Source: Liopterus haemorrhoidalis (Eukaryota > Arthropoda > Insecta > Coleoptera > Dytiscidae). Taken from it: a DNA stretch of 64,000 nt. The DNA lies in the NCBI GenBank assembly GCA_963971575.1, contig OZ020616.1:2810924-2874923 (forward strand). Direction: 5' to 3'. The notes beneath the pieces were generated by a model. The model was not told the origin of the DNA, made no database searches, and saw only the letters and a program-made list of their open reading frames with translations. Each line of letters begins with the position of its first letter. Position 1 is the stretch's first letter. Shown here in pieces: positions 20,401 through 31,856 of this stretch. The position numbers were made by a program, and so were the translations under genes.

Positions 20401-23400
20401 ACAAAATGCCACTTTGTGCGTAGGTGGTTCGAAAGGAGTTGTATCTCTATGGTCTCCAAACATTAAAGAACCACTGGCCAAACTACTCTGTCATCAGACA
20501 GCCATGACAGCCCTACATGTGGATCCCAGAGGAAAGTGAGTATTTTCTATTTTAAAAATCATGCTCATCTTGCACTTTTTTTTTAAACGATGTTTTAAAT
20601 TTTGCATCTAAACAATTCGTAAACATAAATTTAATTATTCTTAAAATTTCTTTATAGATAGACAGATATTTTTATTATTAAATATTATGTACTACATTTT
20701 ATCTTACAGTAATTAACTTACATTTAATAATAATTATAATTTTTGCCTTTCGGCTTAAAATCTACTCTCCTCCTTTAGTTAATGTCTTCGTTGACTCCTT
20801 TCCTTAATTTCCTCCCTTCTGTTTTTCACTTCTTTCATCCATTCATACCCCCTTCCTGTTTCATCCAAAATTTCCTTTCTCGTTTCCGTTCTGTGTCGTA
20901 TTTCTTCACATTCTTCCAACAAATGTTTGTCTCCTTACCTTCCCTGCACATTCTACATGTTCTTTCTTCCTCTTTCATCCAAAAATTATTGTCACTCTCC
21001 TCATTTCCACATCTAAATCTCGCTATCACTTTTTTCTTCTCTCTACTGCCTTTTTCTGTCAAATACTGTAGTTTTCTCACCGTCCAGGTCTTCATATTTG
21101 CTGTTATATCTTGATTCTCTTATTTTTGTATCTTGCTCCGTTTGTTGTATGTCGATCATTCGCTCTGTTACTTCGTGCCCCAATTCTTCTCCATTCATTC
21201 TTTGTAGTGTTACCGCTGTTGTTGAGTAGCCACAATATTCGTACATTTCCTTCCTTTCCTTTTCCCATCTTAGTGGCTTTCCTTGTTGATTCTGTTTTTC
21301 CATTTCCCTCCAGCATTCATAATTTCTTTTTCCGGGTGTTTAATTATATTTTCTTCATATTTTATGGCTTTTTTGACTGCCTCTATTTTTATTTTCTTCA
21401 TTTTCGTCTCTTCCAGTATAATGTATGTTGGTGTGTTCGTGTCTACTCCCAACATCTATTTTAGGTATTTTATTTGTACGTTTTTTATATGTTCTTGTTC
21501 CGCCCATCCCCATGCTTCTGCTCCATACATTATTATATTTTTTATCAAAATGAGCATACGAGTTCTATAGTTATAGTTAAAATTTCTTTATAGCTATATG
21601 GCAACTGCTGGAACTGACAGTACTTTAAAATTATGGGATATAAGAAAACTGGTCGGTCCTTTGCAGCATTATAAACTGAGGTCGTCAGCCCAGGAATTAA
21701 ATTTCTCACACAAAGGTCTATTAGCTGTTGGAATGGGCAACGTTGTTGAAGTATATAAGTAAGTAAAATTATTAAGTTTATAGTAAGCCCATTAAGGAAA
21801 AGATCTTCCCCAAAGTATTGCCCAAAGAACTATTGAAATAGCACATATTTATATTTTTAATATTAACCATACTATATTATAATAAATTTAAATGGCTAAA
21901 TTTTTGTCGAAAAGAGAAAGAGAAAAAATTATAAAATGTTATAAGATATTGAAAGATGCTCGATCCTATTATGTGGAAGGAGTTACTGATACCCTTTTCA
22001 CACTAGATCTTTAAGACGAGTGAACTTAAAGTTCACCGATGTTTAAGATCGGTATGCTTTCACACTTGATGTTTAAATCTCTGGTGCTGCCATCAGCTAC
22101 AGTAATTTTGTCCTTAAGTTACCGTCATGAAATTACCAGTTTTGAACTGTCTGCGTAGACGCACATTTTGAATTATTATAAACAATTAAGGATATTTCAT
22201 TTCATTCTACAATAAAGGCACTACAATAAAGAATATATTACACCTGTATTAACATGTAAGTCGATACATTTTATCTCAATTATTGTAGCTCTGTATTTTA
22301 TTAAACACATTAATAAAATAAATAATTTTATTATAACAATAAGTATAAACTTCTTATAACGTCGATATAATACAGTATTCTTGTTTATGATAATATAAAA
22401 TGTTGACAGCACAAATTCAAGGAGTATTTTTTTATAATAGAAATTAAGTTGGCAATGCGGACGAAGTTTAAGACGCAGATCTCTGTCTTAAACATCGCTT
22501 GTATTTAGACGAGGCCATACGGTTTCACATTAGCGTTTAAAGATACATTCACTTTAAAATCCGATCTTAAAGATCTAGTGTGAAAAGGGTATTATTTTCA
22601 ATAGCTAAGTAAAAATTGACAACACTGTCCTAGTAGCTTTGGTGGCAAAAAATATAACCTCTCACTACAATTGCTAACTTCGGGTATCATACCAATTATG
22701 AATGGCCAACCAATATCTTTTTAAATTGTGAATGGTATACATATATAACATGTATTTATTGTTTTGTAGAGATAGCTACTTAAAAGGAACTAAAAATGCA
22801 TATTTGCGACATGTGATGAACACAAATGTCGGTAACTTGCAATTCTGTCCACACGAGGACGTGTTAGGCGTAGCTACTGCTAAGGGATTCGCAAGTCTTA
22901 TAGTTCCTGGTGCTGGCGAAGCCAACTATGATGCTCTGGAAGTGAATCCATACCAAACTAAAGAACAAAGACGTGAAGCTGAAGTCAAGGCTCTTCTTGA
23001 GAAGATTCCAGCTGATCTGATTACCTTAGATCAAAGCTGTATTGCCGATGTTGATATTCCCAGCTTGAAAGACAAATTGGATGCTAAAAAACAACTTTTA
23101 GTAGGTTTATAATATTTAACTTATCAATGCTAACATTTTATTTTTATTATTTATTTATTTATTACTAACAGAATATAACTGTCTTCGCACGGGAAGTTCA
23201 ATTAAGTTGATTAAATAAATAATTATCAGTAAAAATATAAATAATCATGTCTTAGTATATATACAGTGAATTTATTCTTTTACGCAACATGTACTATGTC
23301 ATTACCATGGATATAGTTTTTGACAGCAATATAAATCGTGTTCATTTTCATTTGCAACATAGAAAAAACCATATTTACTAGCAAAAACAAAATATTTTAT

Positions 23401-26400
23401 TGAAAATACAAATTTAAAAAAAAATAATAATAATAAATAAAAACTTATAATAAATGTTCAAAAGTTTCTCCGTTTACTTGCATACAAAATGTTAAGCGAT
23501 CATAAAAATGATTCAAAACATTCAGCAATTGCTCTTGAGATATATTGTTGGATGCTTAAACAATTATGTCTTGCAGTTCAGCAACATCCCTAAGTTCTTC
23601 ATTATATACTTTGGCATTTAAATATCCCCAATAAAAAAAAATCATCGGGTGCCAAATCCGGAGATCTCGCTGGCCAATTCATCGATCCTCCTCTTCCAAT
23701 CCAGCATTTTGGGAAAGTTCTATGTAAATATTCTTTAACTATTCTAGAATAATGGACTTGTGCGCCATCATGTTGAAACCATACTTGTCCATTAATATTC
23801 AGGTTTCGCAACGCAGGTAATATTTGATTTTGCAAAAGGGCTAGATATTTTGCGGTATTAAGGTTACCGGCAATAAAAAAAGGCCCTATAATATTGGTTC
23901 CTATTATCCCTGCCCAAACATTTAATTTTTGCGGATTTTGAGTTCGGGAGGAATGAAACAAATGTAAATTTTCTCTACTCCAGTACATAAAATTTAGTCT
24001 GTGCACTTCACCATTTAGAGTAAACGTTGCTTCGTCTGTAAATAAAATTCTTTGAAGCATTGTTGGGTCGGAATTCATTTTTTCAAACAATTCAAAACAA
24101 AAATCCATACGTACTACTGCGTCCCTTTCTAACAATTCTTGATGATTTTGAAATTTGTATGATCGAAACTTTTCTTTTTTTAAGAAGTTAAAAACAGATC
24201 CAGTACTGACACCAACGGTTTGTGCAATTGATCTTAAAGTATTTTGATTGTTTTCTTCCACTTGTAATAATATTTCCAACTGCTTCTCTTCTGTAAGTAC
24301 GTGGGATGTTGTTCTTTTTTTATTATTTTTTGACTTAAGACATCCTTCGCGATGAAATTTATTAACTAGTCTTGAAATTGTAGAGGGATTTGGTATTGGC
24401 CGATCTGGATAAGTTGCACTAAGTACAGCAAAAACTTCTCTTAAACTCATTTGGGAATTATACCAAGTTACCATCATTATTTTTTCTTCATCTGTATATA
24501 CATGTTGATTAATTTTTAAATCAGTAATGAGCGAAAGTATACACACTAATTGTCTATGTTGCAAATGAAAATGAAGACGATTTATATTGCTGTCAAAAAC
24601 TGTATCCATGGTAATGACATAGTACATGTTGCATAAAAGAATAAATTCACTGTATGTAATCATGTCTTATACCCTTTTCACACTAGATCTTTAAGACGAG
24701 TGAACTTAAAGTTCACCGATGTTTAAGATCGGTATGCTTTCACACTTGATGTTTAAATCTCTGGTGCTGTCATCAGCTACAGTAATTTTGTCCTTAAGTT
24801 ACCGTCATGAAATTACCAGTTTTGACCTGTCTGCGCAGACGCACATTTTGAATTATTATAAACAATTAAGAATATTTCATTTCATTCTATAATAAAGGCA
24901 CTACAATAAAGAATATATTACACCTGTATTAACATGTAAGTCGATACATTTTATCTCAATTATTGTAGCTCTGTATTTTATTAAACACATTATTAAAATA
25001 AATAATTTTATTATAACAATAAGTATAAACTTCTTATAACGTCGGTATAATACAGTATTCTTGTTTATGATAATATAAAATGTTGACAGCACAAATTCAA
25101 GGAGTATTTTTTTATAATAGAAATTAAGTTGGTAATGCGGGCGAAGTTTAAGACGCAGATCTCTGTCTTAAACATCGGTCGTGTTTAGACGAGGCCGTAC
25201 GGTTTCACATTAGCGTTTAAAGATACATTCACTTTAACATCCGATCTTAAAGATCTAGTGTGAAAAGGGTATTAGTAATAATAATTCTTAGCATGTCTAA
25301 ACAACTTCTTTGTACATTTTTGGTCTTCCAACGTTTTGGGTCAAACGTTTTTGGTCTTCCCATTCGGTGTATGAATGAAATAATCTTAAGAGGATACGCA
25401 AGGAAATCATTATATTTAATAATAATGCATAGGTTACGGATTTAGAAATAATAATACAACAGAATCAACAAATAATATTTGATCTTTACATATCGACCCA
25501 TCCTACGAATATCGTCAATATTTTAATTTTTTGACTTGTGTAAGTTAAATATTAGAATACACGATATTCTTTATGTGAAAAAAATCTCACAAAATTATAC
25601 GTTTTGATACCAAAATTATAGTTTTGTTTGATACGAATTTTTTCATGGAAAGATTACACGATATTTGAGCCCATAATTATGAAAGTGGTGTAAGTCAAAA
25701 TTTCAAAAAAATGACAAAAAATCACAATATTTTAAACTAAATTAATCCAATGTAATTTTCACGATATTGTCAACAATGAATCATTAGGTAGTGGTTGTAA
25801 TTTCAACATTATATGAAATTCATTTAGTGTTAATTATGAAAGTGGTCTAAGACAAATAATATTGAAACGATACACCACAAATTTTTTGTATCTGGTTATT
25901 CCTTTCTGCCGAATGACCGTGATATCGGGTTGATAGAAATGAAAATAAAATCAAATTACTTATACAACCCTGAGCATTATTATGAACTGATAGAAAAGTG
26001 TAGAAGAAGAAATAGATTTTCGGTAAAACGAATGTCGCAGCCGGATTTTATTTCAACGAAACCACTGGAAGAGTCAACTAGAAGAAAAAAAAAAAAAATA
26101 CCGCGGGCGAATCTGTCTGTTTGCTTCAAATTTAATGGATGAGATTCTTGAAAAATGAACCTTATAAGATACTCTATAAAACTTCTATTGATGATTCTAA
26201 ATTCCACGTTTTGGATGTTTCACCTAAAAGAGGAAGACCAAAAGTATACGGAAATATTAAATTACTTTCATTATACACCACCACATACAGTAACGGAAGA
26301 AAAACATAAAGATATTCAGATCAATTCTGTAAAAAATTACTATGTAGTAACGTTACTACAAGATAAAATATTATAAAAAGTATAATGACTTTCATTCATG

Positions 26401-27556
26401 ATAGTAACTGACCTTGCTCATAGAGACAAATTTAGTTACAATGATCATAGTAACTGAGTTACAGAATTGGTCTGTTAATGTGTTTACTACCATACATCCC
26501 TCCAGTTTTTCAGGAACACTTTAAGAATCTTACAAAATCATAATGATAAAAGCTTAAAATTATAAAATTGATTACTTTTTAAAAATAATTAATAAATGTT
26601 CATGAATTATTTCATTAAAATTATTGTTTCTAATAAAACTTGTAGTTTTTTATTGCTTTAAGGCCCGGTCTTTCCACCTTCAGTTAAAGTCCCAGGTAAC
26701 TATCTGACAGATAAGGTTATTTGTAACTTCATCTGCTGAATAAATGTCAATACCAGTCAGTGAATCCAATACGTCAGTCTCATTATCCGTTAGATAACTA
26801 TCCGATAGATACATTTGTATAGAAAGAAGGGATGACATTTACTCAGCAGATGAAGTTACAAATAACCTTATCTGTCAGATAGTTACCTGGGACTTTATCT
26901 GAAGGTGGAAAGACCGGGCCTAAGTCATTTATAGGACATTCAGTTAATTTTGAAAATGGTCTTAGTCAATTCAAACTCCGAAAACAGCATTTTCGTATGA
27001 AATTCACACAAAATTTCATATTCATAATAAATTTCCATTATTCAAGATTAATAAAATACTAAATTAAAATGTTGGGTAGTATTAAATATCTCGAAACAAG
27101 AAATATATGACTTAGACCACTTTCATAATTATAGGCACATTTAACTTATACAATTTAAAAAAATAAAATATTGAGTTTTTGTTTGTTTTTGATCAATTGC
27201 ATAGAATGGACAAGAAACGGAGAACTTACCTTCTCTGCCCCTTATATCTAAGCGTTGGGAACTTGTTATATATTTAATATTTATTTGTTTGTTTTTCTAG
27301 TTCGTGAAGCCTCCTAAAATAAATATTACTCCTCGAATTAAAAAGGGCGGTAGTTCTGTTCAAGCAGCAAAATCAAAGAAAATTGTAAAAGAAACGGCGA
27401 AGAGAGTAAGTATTTATTTTATTGTTAAATGTGTCTGTACTAAAAAAAGTATTTTTACAGGAGTTCATACGTGATATGAAAAATGAAGAACCAGTAAAGA
27501 AACAGAAAACTAAAAATAAGACGAAATCAAATAATGTTTTAGACAGATTTTTATAA
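14415..27556 (+). CDS. Wdr46: WDR46 / UTP7 / BING4, small-subunit rRNA processing WD40 protein, complete
   Basis: Nine exons: 14415-14423, 14483-14662, 14724-14944, 16886-17291, 20300-20535, 21594-21758, 22770-23100, 27301-27405 and 27461-27556. Phases agree at all joins and give 582 residues, close to the usual length of about 600. The protein belongs to the SSU processome/90S pre-ribosome and acts in 18S rRNA maturation in the nucleolus. Residues 1-130 are Lys-rich and basic (MGK, then [10 protein letters not shown]). The WD40 propeller follows from about residue 170 ([20 protein letters not shown]; later [14 protein letters not shown]). The BING4CT domain is in exon 7 ([38 protein letters not shown]). 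The basic tail ends in NNVLDRFL. The first exon encodes only MGK. No stop or frameshift interrupts the exons, though most long introns carry transposons. Confidence 0.95.
15100..15245 (+). repeat. fragment related to the TTTAAGCGGAACTA-ended elements
   Basis: TTTCAAAATCTAGTTCTGCTT followed by AAACAAAAG matches the right end of the element at 33690-33845, and the sequence before it is similar. No left end is recognised. It lies in WDR46 intron 3. Confidence 0.35.
15568..15640 (+). repeat. tRNA-Gln/Glu-like sequence, probably SINE head
   Basis: TGGTGTAACGGTTAGCACTC matches the D-arm and A box of tRNA-Gln/Glu, and GGTTTTGATCC stands where the B box should be. The anticodon arm and acceptor stem do not pair, so it is not a functional tRNA. 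A T-rich tract follows. Confidence 0.5.
16130..16402. mobile_element. MITE with about 92-bp perfect terminal inverted repeats
   Basis: The left arm begins ATAGTTGAAGGTAATGGGAT and the right arm ends with its complement. The match runs about 92 bases through GCTAACGTTTCGATTTAA to CTTCATC, with a loop of about 90 bases. It can form a long hairpin in the WDR46 pre-mRNA (intron 3). There is no coding sequence. Confidence 0.9.
16658..16850. repeat. tandem repeat of GCCCCAGTTGTGAA-type units
   Basis: About a dozen 13-15-base units alternate between CCCCAGTTGTGAA and GGCCCGAATTGTCC, with a higher period near 60 bases. It is locally C- and G-rich in an AT-rich intron and ends about 35 bases before the exon 4 acceptor. 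Confidence 0.85.
17815..19000 (-). mobile_element. Tc1/IS630-type DNA transposon, internally deleted
   Basis: The termini TAGTCGGATTGCTGATAGGT and their complement (18975-19000) form perfect inverted repeats of at least 24 bp, flanked by TA. The 1186 bp hold a shortened transposase on the minus strand (18371-18772). A second copy of the left end is at 34783-34838. It sits in WDR46 intron 4. Confidence 0.85.
18371..18772 (-). pseudogene. internally deleted Tc1/IS630-like transposase
   Basis: The 133-codon frame joins an N-terminal helix-turn-helix ([20 protein letters not shown]) to the C-terminal end of a DDE domain ([17 protein letters not shown], carrying the third catalytic acid). The segment with the first two catalytic aspartates is missing, since family members usually run over 300 residues. 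The join is in frame, so a deletion product rather than random decay is likely. It cannot catalyse transposition but could still bind DNA. Confidence 0.7.
19136..20215. repeat. copy of the 10.4-kb mariner-region repeat, split by a MITE
   Basis: 19136-19255 and 20080-20215 together match 10430-10770 (shared blocks GAACCCTATTGTTTTTTATA, AACTTTAAAATTTT, GAAGATTTACCTAAAT). The 19256-20079 element interrupts it at a TA. Confidence 0.75.
19256..20079. mobile_element. 824-bp Tc1/mariner-type MITE with TA duplication
   Basis: The ends TGGTCTATTTCAAAGTAGAA and their complement are flanked by TA (19254-19255, 20080-20081). The related sequence at about 10545 has the same flanks (AACTAGTTA) without the insertion, which confirms both ends. 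No transposase frame is present. Confidence 0.9.
20658..21576 (-). pseudogene. 5'-truncated LINE, C-terminal ORF2 fragment
   Basis: On the minus strand, broken frames give [37 protein letters not shown] and, after stops, [13 protein letters not shown]. This is the end of a jockey/R1-like reverse transcriptase ORF with its Cys-rich tail. No RT core is left. A perfect 17-bp duplication (TTAAAATTTCTTTATAG) flanks the insertion at 20641-20657 and 21577-21593. The right-hand copy is the splice acceptor of WDR46 exon 6. Confidence 0.8.
21990..22592. mobile_element. about 603-bp MITE, copy A (WDR46 intron 6)
   Basis: The ends TACCCTTTTCACACTAGATC and their complement form inverted repeats. The interior is nearly identical to copy B at 24669-25274. 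The right flank is TTA and the left TGA, so a 3-bp TTA target (PIF/Harbinger-like) is possible. The 63-codon frame inside occurs in both copies and matches nothing. Confidence 0.85.
23264..24652 (-). mobile_element. mariner-superfamily element with about 100-bp inverted repeats
   Basis: The left end CAGTGAATTTATTCTTTTAC and the complementary right end (24540-24652) agree over about 100 bases, with TA on both sides (23262-23263, 24653-24654). A transposase frame fills the interior on the minus strand. Confidence 0.9.
23456..24609 (-). pseudogene. mariner-type transposase (DUF4817 plus DDE), nearly intact
   Basis: Translation probably starts at the ATG at 24609 ([14 protein letters not shown]), inside the inverted repeat. 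Next come a helix-turn-helix region of DUF4817 type ([20 protein letters not shown]) and a second HTH ([17 protein letters not shown]). The catalytic blocks are LFTDEATF (first Asp), [11 protein letters not shown] (second Asp) and [14 protein letters not shown] (third Asp region). The main frame ends at 23602 after a slip in the A-run at 23633-23641. The expected C-terminus continues in another frame ([20 protein letters not shown]) and meets one stop at 23556-23558 before ending near 23456. Two lesions suggest recent inactivation. Confidence 0.85.
24669..25274. mobile_element. about 603-bp MITE, copy B (WDR46 intron 7)
   Basis: The same termini and interior as copy A, in the same orientation, flanked by TTA on both sides. 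It starts 14-16 bases after the mariner element's right end. Differences from copy A are scattered single bases. Confidence 0.9.
25930..26375 (+). pseudogene. decayed transposon-like coding fragment, unidentified
   Basis: Consecutive short frames read [18 protein letters not shown], then in another frame [19 protein letters not shown], then [20 protein letters not shown]. The KRGRPK and TEEKHKDI motifs recall proteins of insect DNA transposons, but I cannot name the family. Frames shift at least twice. Confidence 0.3.
26661..26923. mobile_element. about 262-bp palindromic MITE, copy 1
   Basis: The ends AAGGCCCGGTCTTTCCACCT and their complement pair over about 100 bases, including CAGGTAACTATCTGACAGAT. 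A near-identical copy is at 46412-46675. It lies in WDR46 intron 7. Confidence 0.9.
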
Positions 27557-27587
27557 GTGAAATGTAAAAAAAATATATTTTCTAAGA

Positions 27588-27593
27588 AATAAA
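27588..27593 (+). terminator. WDR46 polyadenylation signal
   Basis: AATAAA lies 32 bases after the WDR46 stop codon. A short 3' UTR follows before the minisatellite begins at about 27965. Confidence 0.65.
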
Positions 27594-27964
27594 TTAATAA
27601 GAAATATTCCGAAAATTCTTTATATATTATTCTTAACTATATATATGTGCTTGGAGAGAATTCAGATGGCTGATCGATCGACTGAGAAACGATAAACAAC
27701 TGCATCTCTATTTCACACAATTTTATTTAAACTACCAATAACATATATGAACTACTCGTACCAACATAACGTCCGTAGTTATTATTTTCGTTTATTACAT
27801 CGTGAGTTTATTTTATCATAGAACATAGAGATTTCATTTCATTGTTTATATAGGACTGTACTTTTATCATAATTTTTAATTATTTTTTTTATACGTAATG
27901 TAAAATGTTATTTGTAATTAGCATTTTTACTGTAAAAAACATCGTAAACAATCTAATTTTGAAG

Positions 27965-30900
27965 TGCGTACATCCATTTAAGTAAATATTAGAATCACGT
28001 GCGACGGTTGGTTACACGGATGTACACATTTAAAAAAATAGATTGACGTACCACGGTTGGTTGCATGGATGTACACACTTAATAATTTGATTGACGTGCC
28101 ATGGGTGGTTACACGGATGTACACATTTAAAAATTAGATTGACGTACCACGGTTGGTTACATGGATGTACACATTTAAAAATTAGATTGACGTGCAACGG
28201 TTGGTTACATGGATGTACACATTTAAAAATTAGATTGACGTGTAATGGTTGGTTGCATGGATGTACACATTTAAAAATTAGATTGACGTGAAATGGTTGG
28301 TTACATGGATGTACATATTTAAAAATTAGATTGACGTGCCACGGTTGGTTACATGGATGTACACATTTAAAAATTTGATTGACGTGCAACGGTTGGTTAC
28401 ATGGATATACTAATTTAGAAATTAGATTGACGTGCAACGGTTGGTTACACGGATATATACACTTAAAAATTAGAATGACGTGCAATGGTTGGTTACATGG
28501 ATGTACACATTTAAAAATTAGATTGACGTGCAATGGTTGGTTACATGGATGTACTAATTTAAAAATTAGATTGACGTGAAATGGTTGGTTACATGGATGT
28601 ACATATTTAAAAATTAGATTGACGTGCTACGGTTGGTTACATGGATGTACACATTTAAAAATTTGATTGACGTTTAACGGTTGGTTACATGGATGTACAC
28701 ATTTAAAATTTAGATTGACGTGCCACGGTTGGTTACACGGATGTACACATTTAAAATTAGATTGACGTACCACGGTTGGTTGCATTGATGTACAACTTAA
28801 TAGTTTGATTGACGTGCCATGGTTGGTTACACGGATGTACACATTTAAAAATTAGATTGACGTGCCACGGTTGGTTACATGGATGTACATATTTAAAAAT
28901 TTGATTGACGTGCAACGGTTGGTTAGATGGATGTACACATTTAAAAATTAGATTGACGTGTAATGGTTGGTTATATGGATGTACACATTTAAAAATTAGA
29001 TTGACGTGCAACGGTTGGTTACATGGATGTACACATTTAAAAATTAAATTGACGTGCAACGGTTGGTTAGATGGATGTACACATTTAAAAATTAGATTGT
29101 CGTGTAATGGTTGGTTACATGGATGTACACATTTAAAAATTAGATTGACGTGCCACGGTTGGTTACATGGATGTACACATTTAAAAATTAGATTGACGTG
29201 CCACGGTTGGTTACAGGGATGTACACGATTAAAATGTGACCATCTGTGTAACCAACCGTGGCACGTCAATCTAATTTTTAAATTTGTACATCCATGTAAC
29301 CAACCGTGGCACGTCAATCTAATTTTTAAATTAGTACATCCATGTAACCAACCGTTGCACGTCAATCAAATTTTTAAATGTGTACATCCATGTAACCAAC
29401 CGTTGCACGTCAATCTAATTTTTAAATGTGTACATCCATGTAACCAACCATTACACGTCAATCTAATTTTTAAATTAGTACATCCATGTAACCAACCGTT
29501 GCACGTCAATCAAATTTTTAAATGTGTACATCCATGTAACCAACCGTTGCACGTCAATCTAATTTTTAAATGTGTACATCCATGTAACCAACCGTGGCAC
29601 GTCAATCTAATTTTTAAATGTGTACATCCATGTAACCAACCATTACACGTCAATCTAATTTTTAAATGTGTACATCCATGTAACCAACCGTGGCACGTCA
29701 ATCTAATTTTTAAATGTGTACATCCATGTAACCAACCATTACACGTCAATCTAATTTTTAAATGTGTACATCCATGTAACCAACCGTGGCACGTCAATCT
29801 AATTTTTAAATTAGTACATCCATGTAACCAACCGTTGCACGTCAATCAAATTTTTAAATGTGTACATCCATGTAACCAACCGTGGCACGTCAATCTAATT
29901 TTTAAATGTGTACATCCATGTAACCAACCATTACACGTCAATCTAATTTTTAAATTAGTACATCCATGTAACCAACCGTTGCACGTCAATCAAATTTTTA
30001 AATGTGTACATCCATGTAACCAACCGTTGCACGTCAATCTAATTTTTAAATGTGTACATCCATGTAACCAACCGTGGCACGTCAATCAAATTTTTAAATG
30101 TGTACATCCATGTAACCAACCATTACACGTCAATCTAATTTTTAAATGTGTACATCCATGTAACCAACCGTGGCACGTCAATCTAATTTTTAAATGTGTA
30201 CATCCATGTAACCAACCATTACACGTCAATCTAATTTTTAAATGTGTACATCCATGTAACCAACCGTGGCACGTCAATCTAATTTTTAAATGTGTACATC
30301 CATGTAACCAACCGTTGCACGTCAATCTAATTTTTAAATGTGTACATCCATGTAACCAACCGTGGCACGTCAATCTAATTTTTAAATGTGTACATCCATG
30401 TAACCAACCATTACACGTCAATCTAATTTTTAAATGTGTACATCCATGTAACCAACCGTGGCACGTCAATCTAATTTTTAAATTAGTACATCCATGTAAC
30501 CAACCGTTGCACGTCAATCAAATTTTTAAATGTGTACATCCATGTTACCAACCGTGGTACGTCAATCTAATTTTTAAATGTGTACATCCATGCAACCAAC
30601 CATTACACGTCAATCTAATTTTTAAATGTGTACATCCATGTAACCAACCGTTGCACGTCAATCTAATTTTTAAATTAGTACATCCATGTAACCAACCGTT
30701 GCACGTCAATCTAATTTTTAAATGTGTACATCCATGTAACCAACCATTACACGTCAATCTAATTTTTAAATGTGTACATCCATCTAACCAACCGTTGCAC
30801 GTCAATCTAATTTTTAAATCTGTACATCCATGTAACCAACCGTTGCACGTCAATCTAATTTTTAAATGTGTACATCCGTGAAACCAACCGTTGCACGTCA

Positions 30901-31856
30901 ATCTAAATTTTAAATGTGTACATCTATGTAACCAACCATTGCACGTCATTCTAAATTTTGTGTGTACATCCATGTAACCAAACGTTTCACGTCATTCTAA
31001 TATTTAAGTATGTACATCCGTATAACCAACCGTTGCACGTCAATCTAATTTTTAAATGTGCACATCTAAATTGCACGTCATTCTAAATTTTGTGTGTACA
31101 TCCGTATAACCAACCGTTGCACGTCATTCTAATTTTTAAGTGTATACATCCGTATAACCAACTATTGCACGTCAATCTAAATTTTTAGTGTGTACATCCA
31201 TGTAACCAACCGTTGCACGTCAATCCAAATTTTAAATGCGATCATCCGTGCAACCAACAGTTTCCCGTCAATTAAAATTTTAATCATGTTCATCCATGTA
31301 AACAATCGGTGCACGTTAGTCTAATTTTTAAGTATGTACATCCGTGTAACCAACCATTGTACGTAAATCTAATTTTTAAGTGTGTACATCCATGTAACCA
31401 ACCGTGGCACGCCATCCTAATTTTTAAATGTGTACATCCGTGTAACCAACCGTTGCACGTCAATCCAAATTTTAAATGTGTTCATCCATGTAAACAATCA
31501 GTGCACGTCAATCTAATTTTTTAGTGTGTACATCCATGTAATAAACCGTTGCACGTCATTCTAATTTTTAAGTGTGTACACCCGTATAACCAACCGTTGC
31601 ACGTCAATCTAATTTTTTAGTGTGTACATCCATGTAATCAAACCGTTGCACGTCATTCTAATTTTTAAGTGTGTACACCCGTATAACCAACCGTTGCACG
31701 TCATTCTAATTTTTAAGTGTGTACACCCGTATAACCAACCGTTGCACGTCATCTAATTTTTAAGTGTGTACATCCGTATAACCAACCGTTGCACGTAATT
31801 CTAATTTTTAAATGTGTACATCCGTATAATCAAACGTATATTCTCTAGGTAGTTAC
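27965..31856. repeat. 48-bp minisatellite, about 80 units, two opposite-facing arms
   Basis: The unit holds TGGTTACATGGATGTACACA, TTTAAAAATTAGATTGACGT and GCAACGGT (48 bp). Units run one way from 27965 to about 29238 and in the reverse complement from about 29250 to 31856. Variants differ at CAACGG/CCACGG/TAATGG and ACACA/ACTAA. Units at the outer right end (30880-31856) are more diverged. Because 48 is divisible by three and the unit lacks stops, long open frames appear on both strands; I do not consider them genes. Confidence 0.97.

Noticed and set aside
20782..21570. Plus-strand frames rich in Phe, Ser and Leu
   Set aside because: They are the complement of a LINE ORF2 fragment on the minus strand.
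22221..22412. 63-codon frame present in two places (also 24901-25092)
   Set aside because: It is duplicated only because it lies in both copies of a MITE; low-complexity composition and no start or domain support.
28905..30881. 658-codon open frame and several 60-200-codon frames on both strands in the 27.9-31.5 kb array
   Set aside because: The unit is 48 bp without stops, so open frames arise in any stop-free frame on both strands. The frame spans the inversion point and has no start context, domain or conserved composition.
27965..31856. CRISPR-like array
   Set aside because: Repeats are contiguous 48-bp units without unique spacers, in a spliced eukaryotic genome, with no cas genes.
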